DNA from: Sacculina carcini
Lineage: Eukaryota; Arthropoda; Thecostraca; Sacculinidae
Direction: 5' to 3'
DNA length: 64,000 nucleotides
Assembly (NCBI GenBank): GCA_916048095.2
Contig: OU696583.1
Coordinates: 2,703,001-2,767,000, forward strand
Below, piece after piece: positions 22,720-33,843 of the stretch. Both the position numbers and the translations under genes were made by a program. Every line of letters begins with the position of its first letter. Positions within the stretch are counted from its first letter, which is position 1. The notes beneath the pieces were generated by a model, which was not told the origin of the DNA, made no database searches, and saw only the letters and a list, made by a program, of their open reading frames with translations.

Positions 22720-23316
22720 AGAGCGCAGTCTTGACGAAAACTGTTTGATATTGGCGGCTGTTATGACGAAATTCGGTAGTCGGTTGAAAAGTCGCGGGGC
22801 TGAGAACTGGAATGATCTAGCCCACCATGATGATTCTGAAGTCGCTCTCAACTCGACAAGAGAACCTGATTGACGCGTGTCGTGACAGTGGTTGTTGTAT
22901 TGAAGTCAGCCTAATTTGTTGAGGTAATTTGACGTGGGTGTCCTAGAGGCTAATTTGAAAATGAAACGACAGCTACGGTGTAGTATAGTTTGAAGGGGGC
23001 GGTTGATTTTTTGGGAAGAGAATAAAACAAGGAACAGCAATGATTGAGATAAGGAAATATTAAAGCATTTACCAGTAAAGTGGCAAATTTGATGTCAATA
23101 GAATTTCGGATGGTATAGAAGTTTCGAAGAATGAAGTTGAATTTTTTAACTGTTCGTGAGATTTGGCGTGAGAAGGAGGAATCGGTATCAAAAATAACTC
23201 CAAGGCTCATGGCATGTGTTGAGAAGTTTAAATCGGGGACATCCACTAGGAAATTAGGAGATTTAAGAGGCAGAAACTCAGTTTTAGAGGAGTTCACTAG
23301 TAGCGATCTATTATAA
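22720..23316 (-). pseudogene. L2/CR1-like LINE reverse transcriptase fragment
   Basis: The minus strand encodes LNSSKTEFLPL-like (MNSSKTEFLPLKSP), MSLGVIFDTDSSFSRQIS, and ALIFPYLNHCCSLFYSLPKK. These match the post-YADD part of L2-type reverse transcriptases (K(T)EFL, LGVIFD..LSF..HI, LDYCNSL). The catalytic YADD is not retained here and the C-terminal part is degraded. Confidence 0.75.
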
Positions 23317-23784
23317 TAGAATATATATTATTATTAATTATTTAGGTTATTAATTATTAAGTAATAATTATTACCCCAGGTCGAGACCGTTTGCGGAGTA
23401 AGATCACGGAACATTTTCGTACAAGTTGTATGAGCTGGAGCTTCGGTGTTGAGTGAGAATTTGCCAAGGATGGGGCAAGTATTGACAGTGTTCTCAGTGT
23501 TGACACCGTTTTCAAATCGGCAGTCAGTTCTCGCAGCCCTTGGATTCTTGATAGCTATATGAAAACATAAAAATACAAACGACGTAATAAATTTTTTATT
23601 CAAAATTCATTCATATAAATAATTTCAAGAGGATTAAGCAAAACTACGTTTTTCAGGGAAAGCATAATGCATAGGTTAGACATATTATTTCTTAAGAAAA
23701 AGTTACAGGAGTCCTCGCACCCCCTTGTCTTGCACCACGGTAACACCCACGGACTTGCACCCTCGGTTAAGAACTCTTCCACTA

Positions 23785-24110
23785 GGCTGTCAAAAGTTAA
23801 TCAGGTTATTTTTTCCAAGCCAAGCCCCCTCAACATTTTCCTTAGCCCCCCCTCAGCCCCCCAATAGGAAAAAGCCTGGCGCCGCCACTGGTCCCCTGTC
23901 TTTATTTCGGCTGTCCTTTCATCGCTCGGTTACTTTTTGTAAATTTGCCTGCTATTAAATAACTTGATGGTGGTTATTAGTAACTTATTCTGCAAATAAA
24001 TGGTATAAAAGCGGAATGAATAACGATATAATTCGAAAAAATATGTAATGAGGCGTGGAGATACTTTTTAAGCTACTGTTTCTCAAAAATAAAGCTACAT
24101 TTTCGAGAAT
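23785..24110. mobile_element. Chimeric fragment: hAT (TAGGGCTGTC type) with inserted MITE family 1 right end
   Basis: TAGGCTGTCAAAAGTTAATC and later GCTCGGTTACTTTTTGTAA and CTCAAAAATAAAGCTAC resemble the ends of the 17898-19121 element. Between them, about 23816-23890, lies a MITE family 1 right end finishing CCTGGCGCCGCCACTG. Confidence 0.65.
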
Positions 24111-24164
24111 TATCCTTACAATAATGACCATATATTTTTTGGATCAACATTTTTGGCTTGAAAT

Positions 24165-24348
24165 CAGTGGCGGCGCCAATGCGAGGATATGCGGGGACTG
24201 AATCCCAAAAAATCCCAAAACCCTCTTGAAGCCCCTGATTCCTGACCATCATCATTTCTAATGTAGTTTCTCACCTTTCGCCAAGCCTCTGCATCTTATT
24301 TCTAAGTCCCCTCAGCCCCCCGTCCTGAAAATCCTGGCGCCGCCACTG
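24165..24348 (-). mobile_element. MITE family 1
   Basis: CAGTGGCGGCGCCAATGCG to CCTGGCGCCGCCACTG. Interior ATTTCTAATGTAGTTTCTCA is the minus orientation hallmark. Flanks CTTGAAAT and GTTGGCAT match at 5 of 8. Confidence 0.88.
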
Positions 24349-24540
24349 GTTGGCATCGCAAGGAAAATTCATTTTTGTGTTGAATTCAAGCGTAGCCCGC
24401 CCTCTATTTTATGTGCACACATAGCGTGTCTACCAGACTCACACACGCACACACAAACAGCGTACACCAGAGACACCCATAGCACAAACACGGACACGCC
24501 AAACTCAGTTGTATTCAGGAAGAATTAACTAAGCGGAATC

Positions 24541-24726
24541 GCCAGAGGGGCTTCAAGGGGCAAAACCCACAAAAATTAGTCAAGCTCCTCCTGAATCCCC
24601 CTCCAAGAAAACTATCACCATGAACATTTCGAGTATAGTTCCATATATTTCGTCACTCCCCAGCGACTTTTTCATTAGCTTCACTTCGCCCCTCCCCCTA
24701 CTGAGCAATTCCTGGAGCTGCCACTG
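24541..24726 (-). mobile_element. MITE family 1, degraded
   Basis: Interior AACATTTCGAGTATAGTTCC and right end CCTGGAGCTGCCACTG; the left terminus is eroded. Confidence 0.75.
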
Positions 24727-25141
24727 CATTAACTCTATCGCTATTCTATTCATCTCAGTTTGTCCCCAGGCAAAAATAAAACGTAATGCCAGTGGGCTGC
24801 TGAGGTAATAGAGGAGCCGTAATACACACAGACATCAGCTTGCATTATCCGCTAGCAAACCTTTGTGGTTTAATTATTTCGGGGGAGAAGGATAGAACAG
24901 AAGACAGCTGCATTAATACAAGGGGGGTGACAACCCTGTTGGGTTATCGCTCCACCCTTGGTGTGGCAGTGCAGGGAGGAAAGACGCAGAGGAGTCCGCT
25001 TTTAGTCGCCTCTTACGACACGCAGCGGGTACGGCGGCAGTATTCTTATCCCCTGACCGCAGGTATATTCCCTTAGTGCTTGATTAGCAGTTTTTGAGCG
25101 CTGTTGATGCATAACGGAAACGCGCTCATTCGACTGTACAT

Positions 25142-25336
25142 CAGTGGCGGCGCCAGGGTTTGTCGGGTGGGGGCTGAGGAAGGGATGAGGAAAAATATGC
25201 GGGGACTTGGCGAAACATGAGGAAATGTTTATGATAATGTTTATGGTAAGATTTTTAGGGATATTTAAAAGCGGGAGAGTTGGCAAGTTCTTAGGGGGCT
25301 TCAACCCCTCCAAGCCCCAGCCTGGCGCCGCCACTG
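25142..25336 (+). mobile_element. MITE family 1
   Basis: CAGTGGCGGCGCCAGGGTTT to CCTGGCGCCGCCACTG, perfect 16-bp termini apart from the G/T step. Confidence 0.92.
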
Positions 25337-25418
25337 CCTACACTTCTGTAGCCGGGCAGACAGCAAGGCGTGCCATATAATCTGAACAGCCTGTCGTGCG
25401 TGATCGAAATGTCATCAG

Positions 25419-25558
25419 TAGAATTTGGAATTTTATGAGATATGTTTTGGCGTTTCGTGTTTTTATTATGCGTCACAAAAATGTCGCATTATTTGCATTT
25501 TAAGCATGTATCCAGCGATCCACAAAATGTCAGATTATTTGCATTTTAAGCATGTATT
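25419..25558 (+). mobile_element. Left-end fragment of the TAGAGTTG hAT MITE family
   Basis: TAGAATTTGGAATTTTATGA and the following TTTTGGCGTTTCGTGTTTTT resemble the left end of 2219-2677. A 34-bp segment (CAGATTATTTGCATTTTAAG-like) is duplicated locally. Confidence 0.5.
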
Positions 25559-25559
25559 T

Positions 25560-26290
25560 TTTTTAAATTCTACTGGCTTCCTATCATCCCACGAATTCAT
25601 TTTCGCCTTTGCTGTCTCATTTACAAGCTTCTGCATGATCCTCACCAACCTTCTTATCTTGCTAATCTTTTGTCTTCCACTGATTCACACTCTTCTCGTC
25701 GCCCTCTTCCTCTCGCTTGTCCTCGTGCATCTAACGAATCTTCCTGGTCCTCTAAATCGTTCTTTTTTACGCCACTCGCTTGTATAATTCTCTTCCCTCT
25801 CATATCATCCGCGCCTCTACATTCCGGTCATTCCGCCTTCATCTTCGCCTTTACCTTTTTGATATTTCATTTGATCCCGTCTCTCACTCTCTCTCTCCTT
25901 TCGCCTCTCTTTGGTATTGTTTCAACTATTTCTCCGTCTCATGATTGCTTCAATTCTCCTCGTTGTCTTATTTTTCCCTGTCTTGAGCACAGTTACTGCT
26001 TCCTTTCCTTCCTTACTGCTATATTTTTCCTATTGTGAATGTTCTCTGTAATGATTCTCTGTCGATTTTATTGTTCGAACATACCACTTAATTTTGGATC
26101 TGTGCTCTTTGTGCTTGTGTTTGCTATTTACCCATTTTGGTTGTTTTGTGACTTCACGCTCTTCTACCTGTTCATTTATCCCTTATTCTTTACAATTGTC
26201 GTTTTACCTCAATTGATGTCTTCCCTTTTCGCGCTTGTGTTTTACCGGCGCTATAGCAAATACACGTTGTTGTTGTTGTTGATGTATCCA
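25560..26290 (+). pseudogene. L2-like LINE, 3' part of ORF2 and tail
   Basis: WLPIIPRIHFRLCCLIYKLL, PSYLANLLSS, SRRPLPLACPRASNESS and KSFFF..T..YNSLPSHI-like codons follow the C-terminal pattern of L2 LINEs (LHWLPI..RI.FKL..L.YK.L, PPYL, RSLRSS, W.SLP). A frame change occurs near 25780. The unit ends in a T-rich region with GCGCTATAGCAAATACACG followed by (TTG)n, the same tail as at 6612 and 44975. Confidence 0.8.
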
Positions 26291-26389
26291 GCGACATTCT
26301 ATTTGGGAACCACCCTCAGGCAGGCGAAATTTTCGTAGTACGTGGCAAAAGTTTCACCTTGATTGGGCCCTTCTGATAATGTTGGAGTG

Positions 26390-26545
26390 CAGTGGCGGCG
26401 CCAGATAATCTTCCGGTGGGGGGTTGAGGGGGACTATGGAAAAATATGTGGGGGCTCTCTGAAACATGAGGAACTACACTCGAAATGTTCATGGAAGAGG
26501 TGCCACTGTAGGGGGGCCATTTTGGAATTTTGCTTCGAGGCACAA
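26390..26545 (+). mobile_element. MITE family 1, right end lost
   Basis: CAGTGGCGGCGCCAGATAAT, GAACTACACTCGAAATGTTC and GGGGGCCATTTTGGAA are present; the terminal CCGCCACTG is absent. Confidence 0.8.
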
Positions 26546-26829
26546 TGCTTCCATGATTCGATTCTGCATGTATAGTTGATATGATGCTCTTCGAGTGAGC
26601 AGCCGATTTGTTGTATCGATCGAGCTGCGACTTGTGGCCAGCGCACATGTTTTTTTCACATGCAACGCAAAATATTGTTTTCTATCATTCATGTTTTCCC
26701 AGAAAAACAATGATATGAAAAATTCACGTTGAATTCTTTTAACACTTTGAGCGTAACGATACAATACAGACACACGCCATTTGAGGAATTTGTGGTGAAT
26801 AATTTCCGGAAATATAAATATAAAGTACA

Positions 26830-27288
26830 TGTATGATCCTACCTTGCCAAAAAGCCAATAGCATGTGTTTCTAGCTTGAAGCGATTGGATTACACACATT
26901 AAACCACAACCACAACCCATATTGTAGTACCCATATCAAGTACCCATATGGTATACCATCGTCCTTCGCTCTTCGTGTCCAGACTTGAGAAGTTATCAGG
27001 AACGTTGCTATATTTTCATTGTTAATGTTGTTGGCGTTAATATTGAGCCAATAAACATTATTTGAGTGTATTATTAATAATCATTATTTGAGATTCTCAT
27101 GATGTTATGATTCTCAGATTCTCAACTCAACTATAGATACTAAACTCAAGATGTTATGATTCATAACATCTTGAATCCGTGATCCGTGTAATTACAATTA
27201 TTATCCAGATAAATTTATGCAAAACACAGCCTATAGTATTATATATGTGGACAACATTTTCAGTGAAAATGGCATTTTATGTTTTTTG
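26830..27288 (+). repeat. Degraded relative of the TAGAGTTG MITE interior
   Basis: Shares AAAAGCCAAT, ATCAGGAACGTTGCTATAT, TTGAATCCGTGATC and TTTTCAGTGAAAATG blocks in order with 2219-2677. It stops exactly where SINE copy 3 begins, so the SINE probably inserted into it. Confidence 0.65.
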
Positions 27289-27290
27289 TG

Positions 27291-27606
27291 GACTACGTGG
27301 TGTAGTTGTTGGCACACCCGCCTCACAAGCGGGTGATCCGTGGTTCTAACCACGGCAGAGTAGAATTTCTTGGGCGAATTCTATAATCCAATAGCCCCTG
27401 TCCACCCAGCAGTAAATGATGGTACCAGATATCAGTCATGTGTCATGCATTCTGGAGAGGTGGCTCTTTCTAATACGTCTTCCGTCCTTGTGGCGTCATA
27501 GCGTGGAGTGTGTCGGTTCTGCGGTGGCAGCGAGCTGCACGGGGCACACCTGTGTTCTTAAGCTTCGGCTTCCTCTCGTGTAGCAACTGTCAATTAGGCC
27601 TTTACT
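27291..27606 (+). mobile_element. tRNA-derived SINE, copy 3
   Basis: Head GACTACGTGGTGTAGTTGTT with degraded pol III boxes (GGTTCTAACC). The body is as in copy 1 through AAGCTTCGGCTTCC and CAACTGTCAATTAGGC; the tail is lost. Confidence 0.9.
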
Positions 27607-27609
27607 CAG

Positions 27610-28600
27610 CCTGTCACTCAGTTACAACGTGCTAGATCTTGACAGCACAGCTGCATCAGGCCTGTGAGTCAGTAGTGTAGCGTGGGGATGCGGGAACTAA
27701 TTGAACTAACTGAATGAGGTAAGTGGATCAGGTCAAGATCGATTGAAAATAATGATCTTCTCCGATTGAATGACTGGAAGCACGAGCTATTGTAAGAGGT
27801 TCGTCTTTACAGCTATATCTACATATGGACTTGCGAATTTCTTCACAGTCACCTTGAAGCGCACGGTCTTTTGCGACTAAGGCACTTGCCACAAGCATAC
27901 ATGATGTGAGAGATGGCCAAAAATGTATCGTCCCGGGCAGCGGATAGCCTAGCCACGCCAATGCTACGGATTAATTTGTTCCGGCACTGAAAAACGTTGG
28001 TTTAATTTCGGATAATACACAGACAGCTGCAAAAGCCCATTAGTCGTGTCACAAAAACATGACCAGTTTATATTATACTACTAACATGCTGTAGTTTCTA
28101 CATTTACCCGACCAAATGACGAGAGCGGCGCAAAAATCTCTAAATGATTTTGTAAATAGTAAAAATCTGCTTCGTGTCGGTTTTGTCTTGCACAGCACAG
28201 TAATTACTTTCGGATAACCTTTGTACTTTTTTTCAAACGCGCAAACTGGCAAGGAGTGTTGCATCTTTATGAAGACAGGTGCCGACAATGAAAAATGCTT
28301 GTTGTAAAGCAGTATGAATGAACACAAATGTCGCCTGCTGCTAAGTTTCGCGCGCAATTTAAGAACGCTCCCAAAAGCGCTGTAAACGCCTAGAATGATA
28401 TTTCTATATTTTTGAAACTTCAATAAATGAAAAATTGTCTGTGTGAAATATTTTTTGTGATCTCATAACATCCAAAAAAGTGTTTTTTTGATGAATTTCA
28501 GCGTTATAAATGAGCTCAATTTAATGTTCTTAAATCCTTACACATTTAGCCTAGACCGTGCCTTTGTGGGTGTCTACTCCGTGCCTGCGTTCATTGTGCA
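27610..28600. other. Non-coding stretch
   Basis: Only short frames. A 116-codon minus frame at 28073-28423 has no recognisable motif and I do not call it. No repeat recognised. Confidence 0.35.
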
Positions 28601-28631
28601 TATTCATTCCGGTTAGAAGCGTTTCTACACG

Positions 28632-28790
28632 GCTAAGGGAGGGAGGCTAAGAAAAAAAGGGGGCTTGGCGAGTAACTACACTCGGTTATGTCCATGATCA
28701 GACTATTTGGGGACTTAGAGGAGCTGGAAACGTTCTTGGAGTACTTCAGCTTCTTCAAGCCCCCTCTCGCCCACCTTGACGCCGCCACTG
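28632..28790 (+). mobile_element. MITE family 1, left end degraded
   Basis: GGGGGCTTGGCGAGTAACTA, CAGCTTCTTCAAGCCCC and GACGCCGCCACTG match the right two-thirds of the family. Confidence 0.75.
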
Positions 28791-28945
28791 CTCAATAAGA
28801 AGGGAAATTCCACACACCAACTCGTCTGGCGTTTCCATTGCACGTATCGTACAAAATTGTTGAATTCAAGCATGATTCATGAGGCATGACTTACACCTCA
28901 GCGCTGGCAAAATTTCCATCGCTTGAATGTAATTATTGTCGGCGC

Positions 28946-29214
28946 CATTGGCGGATCCAGAGTGCAATTTTGGGGGGTACAAGTGACTAGGTAGTGTATG
29001 AAGGACATGACTTGGTAGATTTTTCAATGATATATACACACATTTACACACTCAATATGCGCGAATATGATTTGCCATAATGCTTATATCAACAAATTCC
29101 ACATATACATATTTTTCTTGACCTCTTTTAGTGAACCTTTTAGTTATAAGGAGTTGATGGAAAATTGGGGGGTTTGACGGCCCCTAAGCTCCCCATCCCC
29201 TGGATCCGCCGGTG
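28946..29214 (+). mobile_element. MITE family 2
   Basis: CATTGGCGGATCCAGAGTGC to CCCCTGGATCCGCCGGTG. Interior TATGATTTGCCATAATGC, TTGACCTCTTTTAGTGAACC and GGAGTTGATGG match other copies. This is one of the most complete in the window. Confidence 0.88.
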
Positions 29215-29407
29215 GTCTTCGCGCTGCTAGCTATAACACAACACGCCACTGGCATCGGTTCTACAAAGCAGACTGAAGCAAGCCTGACTCAAAACACATA
29301 CTGGCCAAGATTCAGCACTGTGGAAAATTGTCCAACCCGTAGCCGCTGTCGTTGGTGTAGCAATCGGCCAAGATTTGCCCCTATGCTAATCTCTTCCTCA
29401 ATTACAA

Positions 29408-29703
29408 GGGCGTAGATTTGTGTCGAGGCTCGGGGAGATGACAGTCATCATGCATTTGTGTTCAAGAATCGCTCAGTTGGTCATTTGCATGGGACCCTAA
29501 GCGATTCTGTGTCTATTGAATTACACACACACACACACCTCAATGAAAACAAATTGGCATATAATTGCATACACACACACATTTTTCTTGTATTGTTACA
29601 TTTTTGCTATGCTAATTTTGATGACCACATGAACCCAATGAACTAAGCTCAGCACAATGATCGGACGGTGTAACTGCATATTCATACCCCTAGCCAATTG
29701 TTC
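29408..29703 (+). repeat. Dispersed repeat, family GTAGATTTGTG, plus copy
   Basis: GGGCGTAGATTTGTGTCGAG, TCATCATGCATTTGTGTTCA, GCTATGCTAATTTTGATG and GTAACTGCATATTCATACCC follow the order seen at 3838-4177. CA tracts are expanded inside. Confidence 0.75.
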
Positions 29704-30205
29704 AGTTTTCTCGCAAAATCACAAACAAAAGTATACTTTTAATTGTCAAATTTGAAATATATGTGTAAATAGTTTACATTACCCGAGGTTACATTTTACC
29801 GATTACAAACGTTCAGCTACGCATAGATTGCAGCCATTGCATATATTTCAATGTATATTAGTATATTTGCAAGGGAAAAAACGTTTATTGCTCGCCCACT
29901 TTGGCTGCGAATTCATATGCAAATGAAGCCGCTCTCTGTGAGATATTTTATCGCCATCTTGAATCAATGACAAACACCAAGCGTGTATATTTATTCATTC
30001 ATTAGAACAGGCACATACAAAAATTGGCAGCAAATATATCGCAATAGAAAGGACCCCAAGCGCATAAACAATGTGAAACAAACATTTGAACAGTAGGCAA
30101 TATATTGAAATAATGTTGAATAAATGTTGAAAGCAAAATCGTATTTAAGTAAGTATGTTGTAATGACACACATACACGCTTCGCAATAGTATCCACCCAT
30201 AAATC
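29704..30205. other. AT-rich non-coding stretch
   Basis: No gene or repeat recognised. Confidence 0.35.
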
Positions 30206-30206
30206 A

Positions 30207-30207
<1 letters not shown>

Positions 30208-30269
<62 letters not shown>

Positions 30270-30324
30270 ACACACACATACACACATACACACACATACA
30301 CACACATACATACACACACACATA
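30208..30324. repeat. (CA)n microsatellite with CATA interruptions
   Basis: Clean CA run then ACACATACACAC variants, directly bordering a LINE reverse transcriptase fragment. Confidence 0.95.
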
Positions 30325-30329
30325 CTGTC

Positions 30330-31195
30330 CTCAAGTTCAAATTCAAATTCACAATATACGCAGATGACACGACACTCACATTAACCGATCCAAATTTACA
30401 CAATTTACTTTCTGTCGCAGAAAATGAACTGTATAACATCTATCAGTGGATTTCTTCAAATAAGCTCAAATTGAACTTGAACAAGACTCAATATATTTTC
30501 TTCCAAAATAGATCGAGAAAATTGACATTTCCACCTTTAACACTGGACGGTAGATTGCTGAAACAAGTTCAAATAACAAACTTTCTTGGAGTCACTATTG
30601 ATGAAAATATGAATTGGTATGCACATATTGAAAACGTCTCAAATATAATTTCAAGAACATGTGGTATATTACACAAAGTTAAACGTTCACTTACACAGGA
30701 ATGCATGCGTAGTATATATTTCACTCTCATTTACCCCCACCTCATATATTGTGTACCAATCTGGTCATGCACGTGACCATCTTATTTAAAACGAATAAAA
30801 GTTGCACAAAACAAAATTATTAGATGTATTATGAAGCTAAAAAAGTTTTATTCAACAACAAATTATTACTCAGCAATGAAATTACTACGTTTCGGCTCTA
30901 TACGCGAATACTTCATAATCCTTTTTGTCTATCGGCTACTATACGAACATAAGGAGATCAATAAAAATTTTCTATCGCTTGGACAACCGTTATCACAATA
31001 TCAGAAACAATAATGACCTTGCGATACCAAAATTCAGAACAAAATTTTTTCAAAACAGCCCATTATATCAAGGAGCAGACATTTGGAATAATTTATCTTC
31101 GGAAATAGATTTCTTAGAAACATCTACCTCACTAAAACAGCTCAAAAAGATACTGAAAAATCATTTCCTGAATAAAAATGACGCCGAGCATTAAC
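30330..31195 (+). pseudogene. LINE reverse transcriptase fragment (Jockey/L2/CR1 group)
   Basis: Begins in the catalytic block: KFTIYADDTTLT, then WISSNKLKLNLNKTQYIFF, ITNFLGVTIDENMNWYAHIE, YFTLIYPHLIYCVPIW, then LKRIKVAQNKIIR and, in another frame, PLYQGADIWNNLSSEI. This is the palm-to-thumb part of a non-LTR reverse transcriptase. An in-frame stop follows WSCT (about 30772), and a frame change occurs near 31000. The 5' part is cut off by the microsatellite. Confidence 0.85.
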
Positions 31196-31306
31196 ATTTT
31201 CCTGCAATGATAACGGATTCATTTTCATATTCGCCCGCGTATTGATTGTTTATCTTTTTCTGCATTTACTGCGATCTGGGCATATGTATGGAGGTATGTA
31301 CGTGTG

Positions 31307-31309
<3 letters not shown>

Positions 31310-31377
<68 letters not shown>
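31310..31377. repeat. (TA)n microsatellite, ~34 units
   Basis: Uninterrupted TA run; self-complementary. Confidence 0.98.
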
Positions 31378-31386
<9 letters not shown>

Positions 31387-31558
31387 CATGTGTAAATATT
31401 CTATCTCGTGTTAATTGATTGTTAATTGAATCCGTTTCATTCATTATTACATGTTCGTCTAAGAGCAGTTGCTCGACGAACATAGCCGTATGTCTATTTT
31501 TTTCTGATGATTTTCGTGTGAACTGTTTTTTTCCTGGCAATACATTTACAATTTACAA

Positions 31559-32182
31559 TCATTTACAAACCGGGTCCGAATATATGAATTGATTTTTATC
31601 GGGATATAAATTAGCCAGTCGAAGAAGAACGACTGCTGAATTGACTATTGACTTTATCCTTCTTATATTATTCATAAAATTTTTTGGGCACGTCGCCCAA
31701 TTCTGCAGACGTGTCTTAAACTTGTTCATTTTATCAACAATTTTGTTAATTACACGGCGTTGATTGAAAGTTTTGTTTGATAAATCTTCGGTACACTTTT
31801 TAAGACGTAACAAAACCGTGCTATAATTTTGTTTCAGATCGTTAAAAAATTTGCACAAATTGCCGACTGTATGTCCACTAGCATTCTTGAGATTTGCAAG
31901 TCCATTTTGTAGCTGAACCCAGTGATCAGCTGTCTTTACTAATGATTCACTTTCTGAACTGTCACCGTCCTGCTGAACTGTATCTCCTCCATCAAGCGGC
32001 GCTGATTCTGAGCGGAGTCCGTGTTGACGAGGCATCTTTCCACCATTCAGATGACTCAGGACAGCCAAACTCAAGTCCTCAAATGAGTTAGTGTTATTTT
32101 CGCCGGTACACTGCACAGCTCTCCAAATACAACATGTCTGGGGCACAAAAAGCATTTTAACAGGACAATATTTGTTAAGCAC
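31559..32182 (-). CDS. Unrecognised ORF, up to 207 codons
   Basis: I do not recognise this product. The frame is open for 624 bp, with an internal Met (MPRQHGLRSES) about 50 codons in. It has an acidic/serine patch (DGDSSESES), then Lys/Asn/Leu-rich helical stretches (NLCKFFNDLKQNYSTVLLRL, VINKIVDKMNKFKTRLQNW) that could be coiled coil, and ends NQFIYSDPVCK. There is no signal peptide, transmembrane segment or catalytic motif. It lies about 500 bp from the P-superfamily element but outside its TIRs, so it is not part of that insertion. It could be an exon, a transposon-derived ORF1-like protein, or chance. Confidence 0.35.
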   Translation of the reverse strand: MLNKYCPVKMLFVPQTCCIWRAVQCTGENNTNSFEDLSLAVLSHLNGGKMPRQHGLRSESAPLDGGDTVQQDGDSSESESLVKTADHWVQLQNGLANLKNASGHTVGNLCKFFNDLKQNYSTVLLRLKKCTEDLSNKTFNQRRVINKIVDKMNKFKTRLQNWATCPKNFMNNIRRIKSIVNSAVVLLRLANLYPDKNQFIYSDPVCK

Positions 32183-33122
32183 GCATTCTCAAGCTGCTAC
32201 GACAATGAAGACATTAACATTTCAATCAAACTAGGAAAGAATGTGTAATCAAGTGATGAGTATTTTGTTTTTCAGCTCAAATTGACCTAAAAATATTGCC
32301 TAGACGCCGACACAAGCAATTATTTTCCACTGGGACCATTGCAATGCAATCTACTGTTGCAAGAGAACTATCTTGCAACAATGGCTTCACATTATTCTCC
32401 TGTCCATTCTTCTGTTATTGTAATTCACCCAAATGGTCATGTGTTAACATTTTAGAATCCAGAACAAGTGAACTCCATACAACTGACTTTTTGCAGCTCG
32501 TAAAAAGTTAACTTTCCAGCTTCCAATCGAACACGTCTACGTAGCATTCAATTGAATTCAATTAATTGGACACAGCTGACGCTTGTTGGGCGATCATTTA
32601 GACAAGTGCTTCATAACCTATGGGGAATTCCCCACTGCTGGGAAATGGAAGAGTTGCCAAGTGGGAAGCTGAAAGTCGGGGACAGAACAGGACAAATGTG
32701 AGTTTTTATCATAGACTCCTTTAAGGAAGGACTGGAACGCCCCTGCTCGGGGTTTTTAACTTGAGTCCGAAAGATTAACTTGAGTTCTGGAATAAAATGA
32801 CTTCTAGAAGAGCTAGAAACACGTTCTATGGGTCAAAATGGGAGTTTTTGAGGACGCTGAGTGCAATCGTCACATTTTCAACACCAACTGAGGTCATCTC
32901 TAAGGTCAAAGGGTCATATTTCAAGGTCATATTCGTGAATTTTGATCATTTTTGCTCGTTGCTTGTGTGTAACTTTTGTGTGTAACTAAAATAAGAAATA
33001 AAGAACGGTACCTATTTCTCATAACAACAGAACTCAAAGACATTAACATTTGATTAGATGAACATCGCTAGATGGAGAGCCTTTCTTGTCTCCTGAGGCA
33101 TCCCACAGCCTTTTTCACTTCC

Positions 33123-33624
33123 TTAGCCTTTGTCACTTACATTGAGGACGTGAGCTTTCAATAGAATGTTAGCTAAAGTCGTACATGCTGCATTATTAGT
33201 AGCTAAAGGTGCATCTACAAAAGATAACAATTCAGCAAAATGAAAACGGCAATGCATTTCAGTCATGGCATGCAAATTATAGGCATTATGTACAAAAAAC
33301 GCTTGAAATAGTTGGCACACTCAGTCCACCTCTATTCAAATGATCTAAGAACTCAGATGACACCTCGTTACCATCTTCATCACCCATGATATCCTCCATA
33401 CTAGTGCTATTACCATATTTATGAACAAGATATCCAGCCAAATATACAACTTTATGCTTAAGGTTATCAGCAAACCTCAAGAGCTCCCGAGTTTCTTGAG
33501 GAACGATCTCGTCAATGAGTTCACTTCGCTCATCTGGATTTATGAAAGAAGTACAATTCTTGTCGCAATCAAGCACACGAGAACTAGATTCTGGCATAAT
33601 GTCATGCTTTAGAAGTGTCTGCAA
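33123..33624 (-). pseudogene. P-element/THAP9-like transposase, C-terminal fragment, frameshifted
   Basis: Minus-strand frames show LKHKVVYLAGYLVHKYGN, then FLDHLNRGGLSVPT, and after a frame change near 33300 FFVHNAYNLHAM. LAGYL..K followed some 30-40 residues later by L.RGGL..P is the C-terminal signature of P-type and THAP9 transposases. A further minus-strand piece at 33888-34074 (KRRVLPCKKLAAHELSELL) probably belongs to the same gene. The THAP DNA-binding domain and catalytic core are absent, so it cannot be active. Confidence 0.75.
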
Positions 33625-33639
33625 ATTTGTAACTTTTGC

Positions 33640-33843
33640 TCATTCATCATCATCATCATAACATTCATCATAACATCATAACATTCATCATAACATCATA
33701 ACATTCATCATAACATTCATCATAACATTCATCATAACATTCATCATAACATTCATCATAACATTCATCATAACATTCATCATAACATTCATCATAACAT
33801 TCATCATAACATTCATCATAACATTCATCATAACATTCATCAT
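33640..33843. repeat. 12-bp tandem repeat inside the P element
   Basis: About 15 copies of CATTCATCATAA with a few CATCATAA half units. On the transposase strand 12 bp keeps frame and encodes repeating MMNV, so it is an in-frame expansion between the two transposase fragments. Confidence 0.95.

Noticed and set aside
28073..28423. 116-codon minus-strand gene
   Set aside because: No recognisable motif, homologue or splice context; frames of this length occur by chance in 64 kb.
31310..31377. Origin or cruciform regulatory site
   Set aside because: It is a plain (TA)n microsatellite with no other supporting feature.
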